Assembly: GCF_014698045.1 (NCBI RefSeq) | Contig: NZ_JACJSE010000024.1 | Location: forward strand, 34,378-98,377 | Source: Aulosira sp. FACHB-615 | GTDB taxonomy: Bacteria; Cyanobacteriota; Cyanobacteriia; Cyanobacteriales; Nostocaceae | Direction: 5' to 3' | DNA length: 64,000 nt | Position numbers and translations under genes: made by a program | Notes under the pieces: generated by a model | Seen by the model: only the letters and a program-made list of their open reading frames with translations | Database searches by the model: none | What the model was told of the DNA's origin: nothing | Shown: positions 43,655-53,624 of the stretch, in pieces | Layout of the letters: each line of letters begins with the position of its first letter | Position numbering within the stretch: the stretch's first letter is position 1

Positions 43655-44683
43655 TTAAAATACAACGCTATGATACAGTTTTTCATATTGTTCCAGAATC
43701 ACCGAGGCGGAAAAACTTGTCTCTGCCCGTTGACGACATTGTTCACGTTCAATATTGGACAATTTGTTAACAGCAATAACCCCTTCATCAAGAGTATTAA
43801 TTAAATAACCATCAGTACCTTGCCTGATAATCTCTGGTAATGCTCCTCTAGGGCAAGATATCACAGGTGTGCCACAAGCCAGAGCTTCTGCAAAAACAAT
43901 CCCAAAAGGTTCTTCCCATTCTATTGGTACAATCATCGCCGCCGCTTGTCCCAAAAGTTCATTTTTCTGAATGTCGTTGACAGCGCCAACATACTCAATG
44001 CCATCTTTGCCTAAATGAGGAACGATTTCTTCTTGCCAGTATTTACCTGCTTCCCCAGTTGTGGCATGATTTCCAGCAATGATTAAGTTACGTCCAGTTT
44101 TTTTGGCAATGGCAATAGCGGTATGCGCTCCTTTAATCCGTTCTACTCGGCTGAGAAATACTAAAGGTGCATCGGAAGCTACCTTTGGTTGGAAAGTGTA
44201 TTTTTCTATTTCGACACAGTTGTGAATAGTATGCCAAACTCCTCCAGAAGTTTTTCCAGTTTTACAAATATAATCACTACAACCTGTAAAAGTTAGAGAA
44301 CCCTTGGCAAGTTTGACAGCCCAGCTAGTGGTGCGATGGCTGGGATATCTCTGATAAGACATCACTTTGGGGAGACGTGCAGATAACAGAGGTAATAAGT
44401 AAAGGATGCGAGAGAAACTATGAATAATATCAGGCTGAAACTGCTGTACTGCTGACAATAGGGTGATTGTATTTTGCAGTGCATCAAATTTGTTTTGCGA
44501 TCGCTTTCCCATCCAAGCGAAAGACTGATTTGCAGGTGATGTTGAGTCAAGGTGAGCCACCAGTCCCACAGTGTGTCCACGCGCCTGCAATCCTTTTACA
44601 AGTAAATCAACAATACGTTCAATACCACCGTATAGTTTTGGTGGTACTGGTAATTCCGGATCAGCTGTTAGCAGAATTTTCAT
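43655..44683 (-). CDS. Glycosyltransferase family 4
   Basis: 342 residues. GT-B fold with the N-terminal LPVPPKLYGGIERIVDLLVKGL, LVFLSRVERIKGAHTAIAIAKK at the start of the donor half and EX7E in WEEPFGIVFAEALACG near 251-265. Preceded on its strand by an AT-rich spacer and a second FkbM gene. Substrate unknown. Confidence 0.87.
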   Translation of the reverse strand: MKILLTADPELPVPPKLYGGIERIVDLLVKGLQARGHTVGLVAHLDSTSPANQSFAWMGKRSQNKFDALQNTITLLSAVQQFQPDIIHSFSRILYLLPLLSARLPKVMSYQRYPSHRTTSWAVKLAKGSLTFTGCSDYICKTGKTSGGVWHTIHNCVEIEKYTFQPKVASDAPLVFLSRVERIKGAHTAIAIAKKTGRNLIIAGNHATTGEAGKYWQEEIVPHLGKDGIEYVGAVNDIQKNELLGQAAAMIVPIEWEEPFGIVFAEALACGTPVISCPRGALPEIIRQGTDGYLINTLDEGVIAVNKLSNIEREQCRQRAETSFSASVILEQYEKLYHSVVF

Positions 44684-44745
44684 CTCTCTGGTTTAGCTAT
44701 TGTTTGTCTATGCCGCCAGTCACTGTTACTTTTTGGTATATTATT

Positions 44746-45474
44746 TTACTTTCTTGAGAAAAGTACATTAAAATATAGCAATCGACTAGGATTATTCCAA
44801 ATAACCTGATCATAAATAGTTGTTATTTGATATCCATATAATTTCAAATAATCGTCTATTAACCTAATGTTAGTATGGTAATTATTATTTTCTAAAATTG
44901 TTGCTTCAGCTATAACAAAGTTTATCTTGTTGCTTGTTAGGCTTTGCTTGGCTCCTTGTAATACGTTAAGCTCATACCCTTCTGTGTCAATCTTTAGTAA
45001 GTCTATACTGGCTATACAATGAGAAGATAAAAAACTATCAATAGTTATGACCTGAATAACTTCTGAATTTTGTTTTTCATTTTCCGTAACTCTGTTCTTT
45101 AGAGAATGAGTTTGTGAATCTGAATTTATCTGAATAGCTATAGTTTCTTCCTTATCTCCCAACGCGAAATTGTAAGAGGAAATTTGAGGATACTTCTCTA
45201 CATTCTTTCTTAATGATTCAAAATTGCTTTGAACCGGCTCAAATGAATATATTTTGGCTGATGGAAATTTCTTGCTAAAATTGATTGCAGTTTCACCTCT
45301 ATGAGCGCCACAATCAAATATCGTTTTAAAATTATATGAGTTAATCCTATTGGATAGGTCATAAGCAATATCTATGCCTGCTGGTAAGTTCCTCAATTGG
45401 CAAACTATCCATCCTCTTTTATGGATTTGGTTCTTTACTTGTTCCTTTAATGCGCCTAAAATATTATTATACAT
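44746..45474 (-). CDS. FkbM family methyltransferase (2 of 3)
   Basis: 242 residues. SAM loop FKTIFDCGAHRGETAINFSKKF near 51-70, IYSFEPVQSNFESLRKNV and the motif DLLKIDTEGYELNVLQGA near 160-176. A typical FkbM domain with a short basic N-terminal extension. It is only moderately similar to the other two in this cluster, which suggests different target sugars rather than recent copies. Confidence 0.86.
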   Translation of the reverse strand: MYNNILGALKEQVKNQIHKRGWIVCQLRNLPAGIDIAYDLSNRINSYNFKTIFDCGAHRGETAINFSKKFPSAKIYSFEPVQSNFESLRKNVEKYPQISSYNFALGDKEETIAIQINSDSQTHSLKNRVTENEKQNSEVIQVITIDSFLSSHCIASIDLLKIDTEGYELNVLQGAKQSLTSNKINFVIAEATILENNNYHTNIRLIDDYLKLYGYQITTIYDQVIWNNPSRLLYFNVLFSRK

Positions 45475-45568
45475 AGGTTTAAATAATAGTTAATTTTTCC
45501 TGAACAAAAGCTAGTCATATCAATTACACAATGATTAAATAATGCTAAGGTATAGCATATTTCAATGA

Positions 45569-46450
45569 TTATCTATGTGCAGTTAAGAAAGGTTTTATAC
45601 AATCAACTTTGATCCTGGGAACTGCCAAAAAGTTTGCATTGCTCACAGATGGGTAAGTTTCACAAATATTGTGTGGACTGAGATAACCCTGCTCATCAAA
45701 TTCATACAAAACATAATCATAGTCTTGTTGAACTTTAGACAACAAAGCAGATGCTTTATAACCCCACGGCTCACAGGCAACATCAATTGCTTCCAAAATT
45801 AATAAAGGTTGGAAATGCTTGAATGTGGCTTTAGCTCCTTCAAAAAAAAGCATTTCTGCACCTTCCACATCAACTTTAATGATGTCGATTTTTTCTATTT
45901 TTTGTTTTTCTATATAAGTATCTAATCGGGTTGTTTCTACAGTAATTGCCTTGAGTTTACCTCTACTAAATAATGAAGGTTTTAAACTACCTACAGTCAT
46001 TACTCCATTCACCGGAATATGAAACTCTGTTGTGCCATCTGAATCACTTAAAGCCAATTGCTCAACTACAACATTTTCAATTTTATTGAGCCAAAGATGA
46101 TGATTAATGCGACGATAATGACTTGGTGTTGGTTCAAATGTATATACTTTACCTGTAGTTGATACTTTTCTCCCTGCTATTATTGAGTAAATTCCATGAT
46201 AAGCACCTATATCCAGAAATACCATTCCTGGTGAAATAAACCTATTCAAAAAGCGTAACTCACGTACATCCCAACCCCAAAGCTCAAAGTTAAAAAAACC
46301 TTTCTCAGAGTTGAAAAATGGCATAATTTTTGACCATAAAACTGGCACAGGTTTTATATCCTCATCAGTCAGCCAATACTTAATGGGAAAGTAAGGCAGA
46401 CGAGACATAGCAAAACGGATTTTACAACTATATTTCTGAACTAAGCTCAT
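45569..46450 (-). CDS. FkbM family methyltransferase (3 of 3)
   Basis: 293 residues. SAM loop MVFLDIGAYHGIYSIIAGRKV near 76-95, VYTFEPTPSHYRRINHHL and IDIIKVDVEGAEMLFFEGAK near 189-207. It starts nine bases after the exostosin gene stop, and the two are likely translated from the same message. Probably O-methylates the same glycan. Confidence 0.86.
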   Translation of the reverse strand: MSLVQKYSCKIRFAMSRLPYFPIKYWLTDEDIKPVPVLWSKIMPFFNSEKGFFNFELWGWDVRELRFLNRFISPGMVFLDIGAYHGIYSIIAGRKVSTTGKVYTFEPTPSHYRRINHHLWLNKIENVVVEQLALSDSDGTTEFHIPVNGVMTVGSLKPSLFSRGKLKAITVETTRLDTYIEKQKIEKIDIIKVDVEGAEMLFFEGAKATFKHFQPLLILEAIDVACEPWGYKASALLSKVQQDYDYVLYEFDEQGYLSPHNICETYPSVSNANFLAVPRIKVDCIKPFLTAHR

Positions 46451-46459
46451 ATAAATTGC

Positions 46460-47518
46460 CTATATTCTTCGTTTACTAGTAATTTGTATAACATCTGTCA
46501 TTGAATTAAAATTATCCAACATTCTGACAATATTTTCACAAACAGCTTCAAGAGTGAAAAACTTTAGGTATAATTCTGCTATACGTTGCTGTTTTCGGAA
46601 AATATCTTCCGGGGAATGAGCCTTAATCAAGTCTGGAATTTTATCTATGTCTTTGCTATTCACACTGATGGCAATTTCCGACCAATCCAAGACATCTTGA
46701 TAAGGCAACCACTCTATATCGTCCCAAATATAAATGGGAATTGATCCTACACTAATTGCTTCGTACAAGCGAAAACTCGTTTGTCCAAGTCCACGGGGAC
46801 AGAGGGTAAATGTTGATTTTTCCATCACACTACGCCAGTGAGATCCTTGTCCAAAATAAGCAACCTCTTTCAGGGTTTCATACATTTTTTGGCGGACATT
46901 TCCAGAATTACTTGCTCCATCTAATCTACCCATAAAAGACACTAATATTTCTTTAGTAGGGCATTTGAATTCTGGACTTCCTTTTAATAGTGGAATTGGA
47001 ACATCACCACCACCACCAGCACTAAAAACTAATACATTTTTGGGAAAATTATGCCAGTCCCAAATAGGGAAATCATACATTCCTAGAATAGTAAAGTATA
47101 TTTTATCAGGATGGATACTTTCTTGTAAAACTTGTAGCATCTGACTATAAATATATTTAAACTGTCTAGGTGTATATTTATGTACTTGACTGTGAAAAAA
47201 GAAGCTGTCAAACAAAATTGGTAAGTAGGTCAGGTGCTTACGGAGATGATTATTAACCCAATACTCATAGAAAAAATCTTCTATCCAAGGGCCTTGGTAG
47301 CCTTGATATTTATAAGGTGGATCTTGTAAACAAAACGGCACTTTGACAAGTGAGTTATAATCATCTTCCGATAAACTACTATTCAGTTGCTGTAGGCGCA
47401 AATTTTTCCTAATACGCTGCAACCAAAATGAGAATAATCGTAATCTCGACTTGATTGGCTGATGTTCTAATTTTTTAGCAAATCCTTCTGAGTATTTAAT
47501 TAAGGTTTCTTGATTCAT
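46460..47518 (-). CDS. Exostosin (GT47-like) family glycosyltransferase
   Basis: 352 residues of the exostosin family. The C-terminal half holds the diagnostic pattern: EILVSFMGRLDGASNSGNVR near 185-205, STFTLCPRGLGQTSFRLYEAI near 237-258, GSIPIYIWDDIEWLPYQDVLDW near 260-282. In animals exostosins build heparan sulphate; in bacteria they are uncommon and are found in scattered polysaccharide loci. Start at ATG 47518 is supported by the neighbouring spacing. Donor sugar cannot be told from sequence. Confidence 0.8.
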   Translation of the reverse strand: MNQETLIKYSEGFAKKLEHQPIKSRLRLFSFWLQRIRKNLRLQQLNSSLSEDDYNSLVKVPFCLQDPPYKYQGYQGPWIEDFFYEYWVNNHLRKHLTYLPILFDSFFFHSQVHKYTPRQFKYIYSQMLQVLQESIHPDKIYFTILGMYDFPIWDWHNFPKNVLVFSAGGGGDVPIPLLKGSPEFKCPTKEILVSFMGRLDGASNSGNVRQKMYETLKEVAYFGQGSHWRSVMEKSTFTLCPRGLGQTSFRLYEAISVGSIPIYIWDDIEWLPYQDVLDWSEIAISVNSKDIDKIPDLIKAHSPEDIFRKQQRIAELYLKFFTLEAVCENIVRMLDNFNSMTDVIQITSKRRI

Positions 47519-47557
47519 AGTTGAATTAGTCTTATTTTTAAATGATGCTCAGTTAAA

Positions 47558-48784
47558 TTATTCTAAAGCGTTATTGATCAAGAATAAAAACTTTTGTTGT
47601 TCTACATCCCAATTATAAATTTGTTGTCCTAATTCCCAAGCTTTAGTATGAGATAGTTGCAATTTATCTGGGTTAGAAAACCAAGTATCCAAAGCAATGG
47701 CGATCGCACCTGGATCATCAATATTGGCTAATAAAGCTGCTGCTTTTAATTCTTCATAAATTTCTTCTTGGGCAGGTGTTTTACTCATCAGTATGGGTAA
47801 ACCTGCTAAAAGATAGGTAAAAATTTTGTTTGTCAAACAGATAGCTCGATTTAAGGGTTGATTTAATTCTAAACATAAGCCTAGGTCATGAATGGCAGCT
47901 AGGCGCACCATTTCTGATGGGGGTGCAGAGGGTAGCAAATGCAGGCGATCGCCTACTCCCACCTTTTGCGCTAACTCCATTAGCTGTTGTGCATATCCAG
48001 CAGCCGGAAGACCACGTAGATGCAGATGTACAGGAGTTTGCATTTGTCCCATTGCCTGGATAATTGATTCCAGCCCCCTACCAGGGCCAATAGTTTGGGA
48101 AAACCAGTAAAGCGAGGGTTCTGAGGATTTGCGTTCACAGGGTGATGCAGGTGCTTCCCCAAGGGGACATACATTGAGGATTGACTGCATTTTTACTCCG
48201 TAGCGTTGAGCATAAGCAGTCGCAATTCCTGGTGAAGCAGCAGTTAAGTGATGACATAGCGGTAAAAAAGTGCGTTCAATGCGATCGCGCACAGCAATTT
48301 CCGCCTGATACTCTGGTGTATCAGGTAACTCACCCACATGAAAGTCTTCAGCATCAAAACCCAATCGAGCCTGGTGACGTTGAGCCGCTAGGGCTGCTGC
48401 GGGGAGTGCTGCTAAATTATGAGCAATGTACAAATCGGCTGGTTCAGCAGCAGCAGCCTTAGCCAGCTGAAAACTTACTAAACTATGCGCCCAAATCGCA
48501 ATTGATATGTGGGGAATCCAGCCAGTTTTTGTTACACGACGAGCAATATTTTGCCACAGCCTACGAGCTAAATAACTTGGCTTTGACCCCAAGCCCACCA
48601 GCACCCAAGCCCAAGGAGCTTGTGACAAAATAGTTTGGTCTAAGGGGCGAATCGCTGCCATGTAATCTCCAGCAACCACCCTGACTTGAAAGCCAGCTTC
48701 ATGCAAAGCATTCGCCTCTTTCACTAATCGCGGGTTAGAAGCAACGTGACCAGGGCTAACTAGACATATTCGTTGCTGTTTCAT
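47558..48784 (-). CDS. GT4-like glycosyltransferase
   Basis: 408 residues, GT-B fold. KQQRICLVSPGHVASNPRLVKEANALHEAGF opens the N-terminal domain in outline. The donor domain carries SLYWFSQTIGPGRGLESIIQAM, LHLRGLP and FTYLLAGLPILMSKTPAQEE. The classical EX7E motif is not visible; the region around CLELNQPLNRAICLTNK occupies its place. Translationally coupled to the gene upstream by a four-base overlap (ATGA). Confidence 0.8.
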   Translation of the reverse strand: MKQQRICLVSPGHVASNPRLVKEANALHEAGFQVRVVAGDYMAAIRPLDQTILSQAPWAWVLVGLGSKPSYLARRLWQNIARRVTKTGWIPHISIAIWAHSLVSFQLAKAAAAEPADLYIAHNLAALPAAALAAQRHQARLGFDAEDFHVGELPDTPEYQAEIAVRDRIERTFLPLCHHLTAASPGIATAYAQRYGVKMQSILNVCPLGEAPASPCERKSSEPSLYWFSQTIGPGRGLESIIQAMGQMQTPVHLHLRGLPAAGYAQQLMELAQKVGVGDRLHLLPSAPPSEMVRLAAIHDLGLCLELNQPLNRAICLTNKIFTYLLAGLPILMSKTPAQEEIYEELKAAALLANIDDPGAIAIALDTWFSNPDKLQLSHTKAWELGQQIYNWDVEQQKFLFLINNALE

Positions 48785-50079
48785 AAGGTGTAGCCAGCCA
48801 CTGTTAGTCCATTCAATATATTGTCAATCAAAACGCGGCGATAATCAGACCATTGCCAACTAGCAGCTGTCTCTAGTGCCGCTTTTCGCATCTCTTTAAG
48901 TTCCTGTCTATGGGTTAAACACCAGTCCAAAGCCTCAGCTAAAGCATCAACATCTCCGGCAGGAATAATCAAGCCGTTAACACCATGTTTTACCAAGTCA
49001 GCCGCACCAGCCTGGTTGGTAGTGATCACTGGTAAACCCTGAGCAAAGGCTTCAGTTACAACCATACCAAAGCCGTCACATAAAGTTGGAAATACCAGCA
49101 CATCAGCTTGGCGATAAAGTTCATCAAGTTCAGCACGGGGAACAGTTCCAGAAATTTTGATTTCCCTGGGCAAATCATTTACTAAAGCACTAGGTAGTCC
49201 TAAAGCACCAAAAACATCAAGACAAGCGTGAGAATTAGGCTGCAATTTTTGCCAAGCTTTCAATAAATAATGGCCACCTTTGCGAATGCCAAATGTTCCT
49301 GCCCACAGAAACTTTAAAGGTTGTACTTCCGAACTACCCAGAGATACTTCTTTAGTAATTGGAGGCGCACCTAAAGGCACGACTTTGACTTTTTCTACAT
49401 CCAAACCAGCAGCAGCGTATGATGCTTTAGTAAATTCAGAATTAGTGATAATGACATCAGCTAGTTGCCATTCTTGCCTACGTCGCTGGGTACGATTCTT
49501 TTGACGAGCTTTGCAATATTTCCGATAAGGTGTATCAAGTTCAGGGTATATTTCCTGTTCTTGAGATAATAAATTTTCTACATAATCATGTTCAGGCGAG
49601 GGAACATCATAAATGCAAGCAATGTTATGTTGTTTGGCAGTTTGAAAAGTGGCTAGGCAATTATATTCATAGGCATAAACTGCTTGGGAGCCGTTTAGTG
49701 ATTGACGAGCAGCCCAATTGTCAAAGCCTGCATTCTCCCAATGAAAAACAATATCAGTTAATCTTTTATCTTTGTCTAATTTACCAACTAAAAGCCGAAT
49801 AATTTCCGGGAATGGATAATCTTTAACAAGTGAATCTGGAATTTCTGTAAGAGCGCGGCGAGATAGCTGTTTTTTTAAATCAAATTTGAATATTGATGCT
49901 ACCTTACATAAATTATTTAAATATTCTGCACTAGGGCGATCAACTAAAGTCGTGACAAATTGATTCAACATCCCAGCCTCTAACAAGGCTTTGCCTACTT
50001 GTTGGACAAAAGGAGCAGGCATAAGATGAGCTAATGTGACAGCAGGTTTTGACTGGATATTCGTGGTCATCTGCACCAT
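48781..50079 (-). CDS. Glycosyltransferase family 4
   Basis: 432 residues, GT-B fold. The donor domain begins PLKFLWAGTFGIRKGGHYLLKAW; the motif that is EX7E in most relatives is CDGFGMVVTEAFAQG (340-354 region) with Asp replacing the first Glu. The acceptor domain has LAHLMPAPFVQQVGKAL at the N-terminus. It overlaps the next gene by four bases and both transfer sugars in the same pathway. Confidence 0.86.
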   Translation of the reverse strand: MVQMTTNIQSKPAVTLAHLMPAPFVQQVGKALLEAGMLNQFVTTLVDRPSAEYLNNLCKVASIFKFDLKKQLSRRALTEIPDSLVKDYPFPEIIRLLVGKLDKDKRLTDIVFHWENAGFDNWAARQSLNGSQAVYAYEYNCLATFQTAKQHNIACIYDVPSPEHDYVENLLSQEQEIYPELDTPYRKYCKARQKNRTQRRRQEWQLADVIITNSEFTKASYAAAGLDVEKVKVVPLGAPPITKEVSLGSSEVQPLKFLWAGTFGIRKGGHYLLKAWQKLQPNSHACLDVFGALGLPSALVNDLPREIKISGTVPRAELDELYRQADVLVFPTLCDGFGMVVTEAFAQGLPVITTNQAGAADLVKHGVNGLIIPAGDVDALAEALDWCLTHRQELKEMRKAALETAASWQWSDYRRVLIDNILNGLTVAGYTL

Positions 50080-50127
50080 TAAATTTGCAATAACTTAAGC
50101 TGATTTGAATTGTGGTAAAAATTATGG

Positions 50128-51408
50128 TTAATGCGGAAGCAGTAATCTAGATAGTTTAGTTTTAATAATTGGCTGTAAAACTAGCTCAAGAAATATAGAA
50201 ATAGCAACAGTGATCAACAACCAAACTATAAACCTTAAGGAAAAACTCCACCATGTTCCCTGCCAAGGGAAGTAGTCATGAATTAACTTCATGATAGGCA
50301 CATGCAAAATATATAATGCGTAAGAAATTTTGCCTACAGGAGCCAGTTTAGCTACTACAGAAATATTCATTTTAAATCGCCATAAAATTATAGTGAGAAA
50401 GATTAATACTGCGGGTGTAATCCAAAAACTATTCTCAAATATACGACCCTGTAAAACTAATGGTGTGATATAAAGTAATGGAACTAATATACAACCTAGA
50501 CGTAATAATTTATATCCTATCAATCGGCGTTGAGTGATTTCCATAAATAATAATAGACAGATAGGAAGTATACCCAAAACACTAAAATTTACTCCTCCTA
50601 TATTGGTCTCTGTATAGAAATAACCTAATTTTTCCAAAATAAAAGATAAAGGTCTTATAAGCGTAAACGCGATAAATAGAAGCAAGTAACTAAAAATGGG
50701 AACTTTATGCGATGGCTGTGGTCTAATTTTCCATGCTAACCATAAACCAGTTATCCAGAATATCCAGCCTGAGACAAAACTACAAAATAGTTGTAATATA
50801 GGGGGTAAATATGGAGAAAACCATCCGAAGATACTAATAGCTAAAGAGATGCTTAATACAGTTATTAGTTTTGGTTTAAAAAACCAAATAAAAAGAAATA
50901 AAAAATAGTACCCTACCTCATACGTTAAACTCCACAACGAAGCGTTATTGGTAATTGTTGGTACAAACACTTGCTGTAAAAAAAATAAGTTGCCGATAAC
51001 AGTTGTGAATTGATCTACTGGATGACATAAAAATGAAAAAATCACAACAATCCAATAGATGGGAATTATACGAATCGCTCGACGAATCAGATAATTTTTA
51101 ACTGATTTACCAGAAAATTCCGTTGTATTTGTTAATCCAATAACATAGCCCGATAGCATAAAGAAAAGCATAACGGCTGCATGTCCAGGCTGGAGTTGTC
51201 CTAAATATTCATTGGGCGAATAAGCAGGATCAAGCACATTCTTAAAAGCAAATACATGAAATAAAGCAACAGCAATTGCGGCATATCCTCTTAAGCCTTC
51301 TAGGTTGGAATCATAACTATTTTGCCTTTTTTCTCGATTTAAATTATTAACTTCTGGTTGAATTTTGCTAAATAACTTTAGCTCTTGAGCAATTGTTGAA
51401 ATATTCAT
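50128..51408 (-). CDS. Acyltransferase 3 family membrane protein (OafA/YrhL-like)
   Basis: 426 residues with about ten membrane helices. N-terminal SNLEGLRGYAAIAVALFHVFAF near 35-55 bears the conserved Arg and His of the family, and MLFFMLSGYVIGL near 77-90 and SLTYEVGYYFLFL near 160 are also characteristic. It transfers an acetyl or other acyl group onto a surface sugar across the membrane. The AT-rich gap on either side separates it slightly from its neighbours. Confidence 0.87.
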   Translation of the reverse strand: MNISTIAQELKLFSKIQPEVNNLNREKRQNSYDSNLEGLRGYAAIAVALFHVFAFKNVLDPAYSPNEYLGQLQPGHAAVMLFFMLSGYVIGLTNTTEFSGKSVKNYLIRRAIRIIPIYWIVVIFSFLCHPVDQFTTVIGNLFFLQQVFVPTITNNASLWSLTYEVGYYFLFLFIWFFKPKLITVLSISLAISIFGWFSPYLPPILQLFCSFVSGWIFWITGLWLAWKIRPQPSHKVPIFSYLLLFIAFTLIRPLSFILEKLGYFYTETNIGGVNFSVLGILPICLLLFMEITQRRLIGYKLLRLGCILVPLLYITPLVLQGRIFENSFWITPAVLIFLTIILWRFKMNISVVAKLAPVGKISYALYILHVPIMKLIHDYFPWQGTWWSFSLRFIVWLLITVAISIFLELVLQPIIKTKLSRLLLPH

Positions 51409-51450
51409 ATAATGTTATGTTTTAGATTATGATTTTTTTTAAAATTTATT

Positions 51451-52581
51451 TTATTTATTTGCTGAAGCATCAAGATTTTGAGTTTGTAGATACTCTTTCC
51501 AGAAATGTAAGCGTATCTCTGAACATCTCTGTTGTTCCTTTGGTGCTTCTCCTCGATCAATTGCTGGGATGAGTTGAGGTAATAGTTGGATGAAATCAGC
51601 AGGTTTCGTCGTAGGATGTACATACCAAGCATCTTTCCTGGAGAGGTATAAACAATGGAGTCCTTCGCGGCGTAACTTGGCGTGTAGCATAACCTCTGGT
51701 GGTTGAGGGTATATAGGTAATAGACGATATTTAACAATGTTTCTCAGACGACGGCTGAAGGAGTCACCTGGTTGTAGTTGTGGTAAATCTCCTAAGTTTC
51801 CTAACCAGCTACCTTTAGCTAAACGCCTAGCTAGTTGATGTAGTTGAGCATAAAAACGAACGCTCAATTTTTCGTCATCAGCAATTAGAGGTTGTAATTT
51901 TTGTAAGCGTTCTTTATCCACCAAAAAGCAACGGTTACTAATCCAATCACTTAACCAGCCTCCTTCGACTGAGTGAGTTTTCCAGGTGGATAGCCATCCA
52001 CTTTCAGGATGATTGGGTAATGCCGGAGCTATTTCAGGGTCTAAATCTGGATGTGTAGGAGGGGGGCTAATTCGTGGACTGACAGCAACTAATGTTGAAT
52101 CTTTTTCTAGGCGATCGCAAGCTTCTTCTAACCAAGTACTACCGGGCTGAGTGTACATCAAAATGTCAGCATCAAAATGAAGGATATACTTTGTTTTTGG
52201 TATATCTAGAGCTGCCATATAAGACATGAGAGCATGTCCAAAAGCATCATGTGTTTCTTGAACAATGCCTCTGAGATATCGCTTAGACAGTCCTGCAAAG
52301 ATATTACTATCCGGTTTCAGGTAAACAACTTGGTCAAACAGTCCTTCTTGTTGCCAACCGATGAGTATTTTTTCCAGAACACTAACTCGTTGGGCAAATT
52401 CATCTGGGGCGAATTTTTTGATAGCATTGACAAACTGAGTAGTCTGGGGAGGACAACAGTCCACAATGGCTAAAATGTGAGTGCAGAAAGGACGATACAT
52501 CTTCACCAACCGGGGAACTGTCAGTTCTGCATAAGCAATATCGCCTGGGCATAAGTTAATTTGCAGTGTAATGGCAGACAT
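51451..52581 (-). CDS. Putative GT-A glycosyltransferase (DUF6492-like)
   Basis: 376 residues. A GT-A type nucleotide-sugar core is suggested by AITLQINLCPGDIAYAELTV at the start and the DAD metal motif in KYILHFDADILMYTQ near 128-142; the rest (SGWLSTWKTHSVEGGWLSDWISNRCFLVD in outline) resembles uncharacterised bacterial transferases of DUF6492 type. Not a standard GT2 or GT8. No signal peptide. The class is assigned by fold pattern, with the family name less certain. Confidence 0.6.
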   Translation of the reverse strand: MSAITLQINLCPGDIAYAELTVPRLVKMYRPFCTHILAIVDCCPPQTTQFVNAIKKFAPDEFAQRVSVLEKILIGWQQEGLFDQVVYLKPDSNIFAGLSKRYLRGIVQETHDAFGHALMSYMAALDIPKTKYILHFDADILMYTQPGSTWLEEACDRLEKDSTLVAVSPRISPPPTHPDLDPEIAPALPNHPESGWLSTWKTHSVEGGWLSDWISNRCFLVDKERLQKLQPLIADDEKLSVRFYAQLHQLARRLAKGSWLGNLGDLPQLQPGDSFSRRLRNIVKYRLLPIYPQPPEVMLHAKLRREGLHCLYLSRKDAWYVHPTTKPADFIQLLPQLIPAIDRGEAPKEQQRCSEIRLHFWKEYLQTQNLDASANK

Positions 52582-52602
52582 AGGGTATTTTTTCTAAAAT
52601 TG

Positions 52603-53454
52603 TTAAACTTGAGCATCTTTTGTGCGTTTTTCTTTCAGCCACCATTTCCCCGGATTCATCCCGGCTGAGTCTGTTGGCTTCCTCCACAAAAGCTGAATTC
52701 CATTCCAGAAGAAGTTTAAAAGTTTAATTGCCCAACTGAGCCGACCATTAAAGCCTTGCAGCGTGCCAACATCAGGAATATACACTCGACTACCGAGGCG
52801 ACGATTTACTTGCGAGGCGATCGCTTCTAAATCTCCTCGTGCATGAATCAGACGCGCATCCCACATAATGTAGTTTTCTGTGTTACCTAGAAAATGAAAC
52901 TCACTAGGCAATGGTGCGACCCGAATATCTGAGTGAAATAGTACCCTACGAAAACTAGGTTGATCATTAACTAAACCAGGATTTTGCCGTAACTGTTGAT
53001 ACATCTGTCGCCACTGTTCAAACAGAGCATTTATTCGTGCATCATTGCGAAATACAATCACTCCAGTATTGAATTCCGCGAATGGTTGAGGCACATCTGG
53101 AAGTTCATAATCCCAACCTCGCTTAGTTTCTGGCAATAGAGCAATTTCAAAACCATTTAGTATCTCAAACAGTTCCTTCAACTCACCAACAACAGAAGTA
53201 TCGGTATCCAGAAAGACAACTCGCTCGTAGGGACATCTTACTGCTAAAGTCTTATCTAGGGGAGAAAAAGTCACATTTTCTGATTCAACCACAACAACAT
53301 CATCAAAAAGAGTCTGTTTCTGTGGTGCTTTATCTGTGACTAGACAAATCTTTGCACCAGGTTGAGAACGTTTTAAGGTGTCCGCCGATTTTAAGGCTTC
53401 GTCCCTATAACCTTGCCCTGTTGCTACATATACAAATCCATTTCCACTTTTCAT
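52603..53454 (-). CDS. Putative GT-A nucleotide-diphospho-sugar transferase
   Basis: 283 residues. NGFVYVATGQGYRDEALKSADTL starts a GT-A fold, with the metal-binding DTD in RVVFLDTDTSVVGELKELFEIL near 79-100 and AEFNTGVIVFRND near 122. The pattern is GT8-like but lacks its HxxGxxKPW end. It is a separate gene upstream of the DUF6492-like one and may act in the same step or series. Membrane association is possible through the Trp-rich tail (WNGIQLLWRK). Confidence 0.65.
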   Translation of the reverse strand: MKSGNGFVYVATGQGYRDEALKSADTLKRSQPGAKICLVTDKAPQKQTLFDDVVVVESENVTFSPLDKTLAVRCPYERVVFLDTDTSVVGELKELFEILNGFEIALLPETKRGWDYELPDVPQPFAEFNTGVIVFRNDARINALFEQWRQMYQQLRQNPGLVNDQPSFRRVLFHSDIRVAPLPSEFHFLGNTENYIMWDARLIHARGDLEAIASQVNRRLGSRVYIPDVGTLQGFNGRLSWAIKLLNFFWNGIQLLWRKPTDSAGMNPGKWWLKEKRTKDAQV

Positions 53455-53624
53455 TTAAAACATCAAAAAAACAACATTGGAATATAATTAACTATTAGAA
53501 ATCGCTATGACCATAGATATTCATCCAGTAAATCCTTGTGTATTAACTATCATACATACTAAAACTTACTACTAATAAAAAATAGTTGTTTTTTAATATC
53601 AATTTTTTATCTCACTTCATATCA

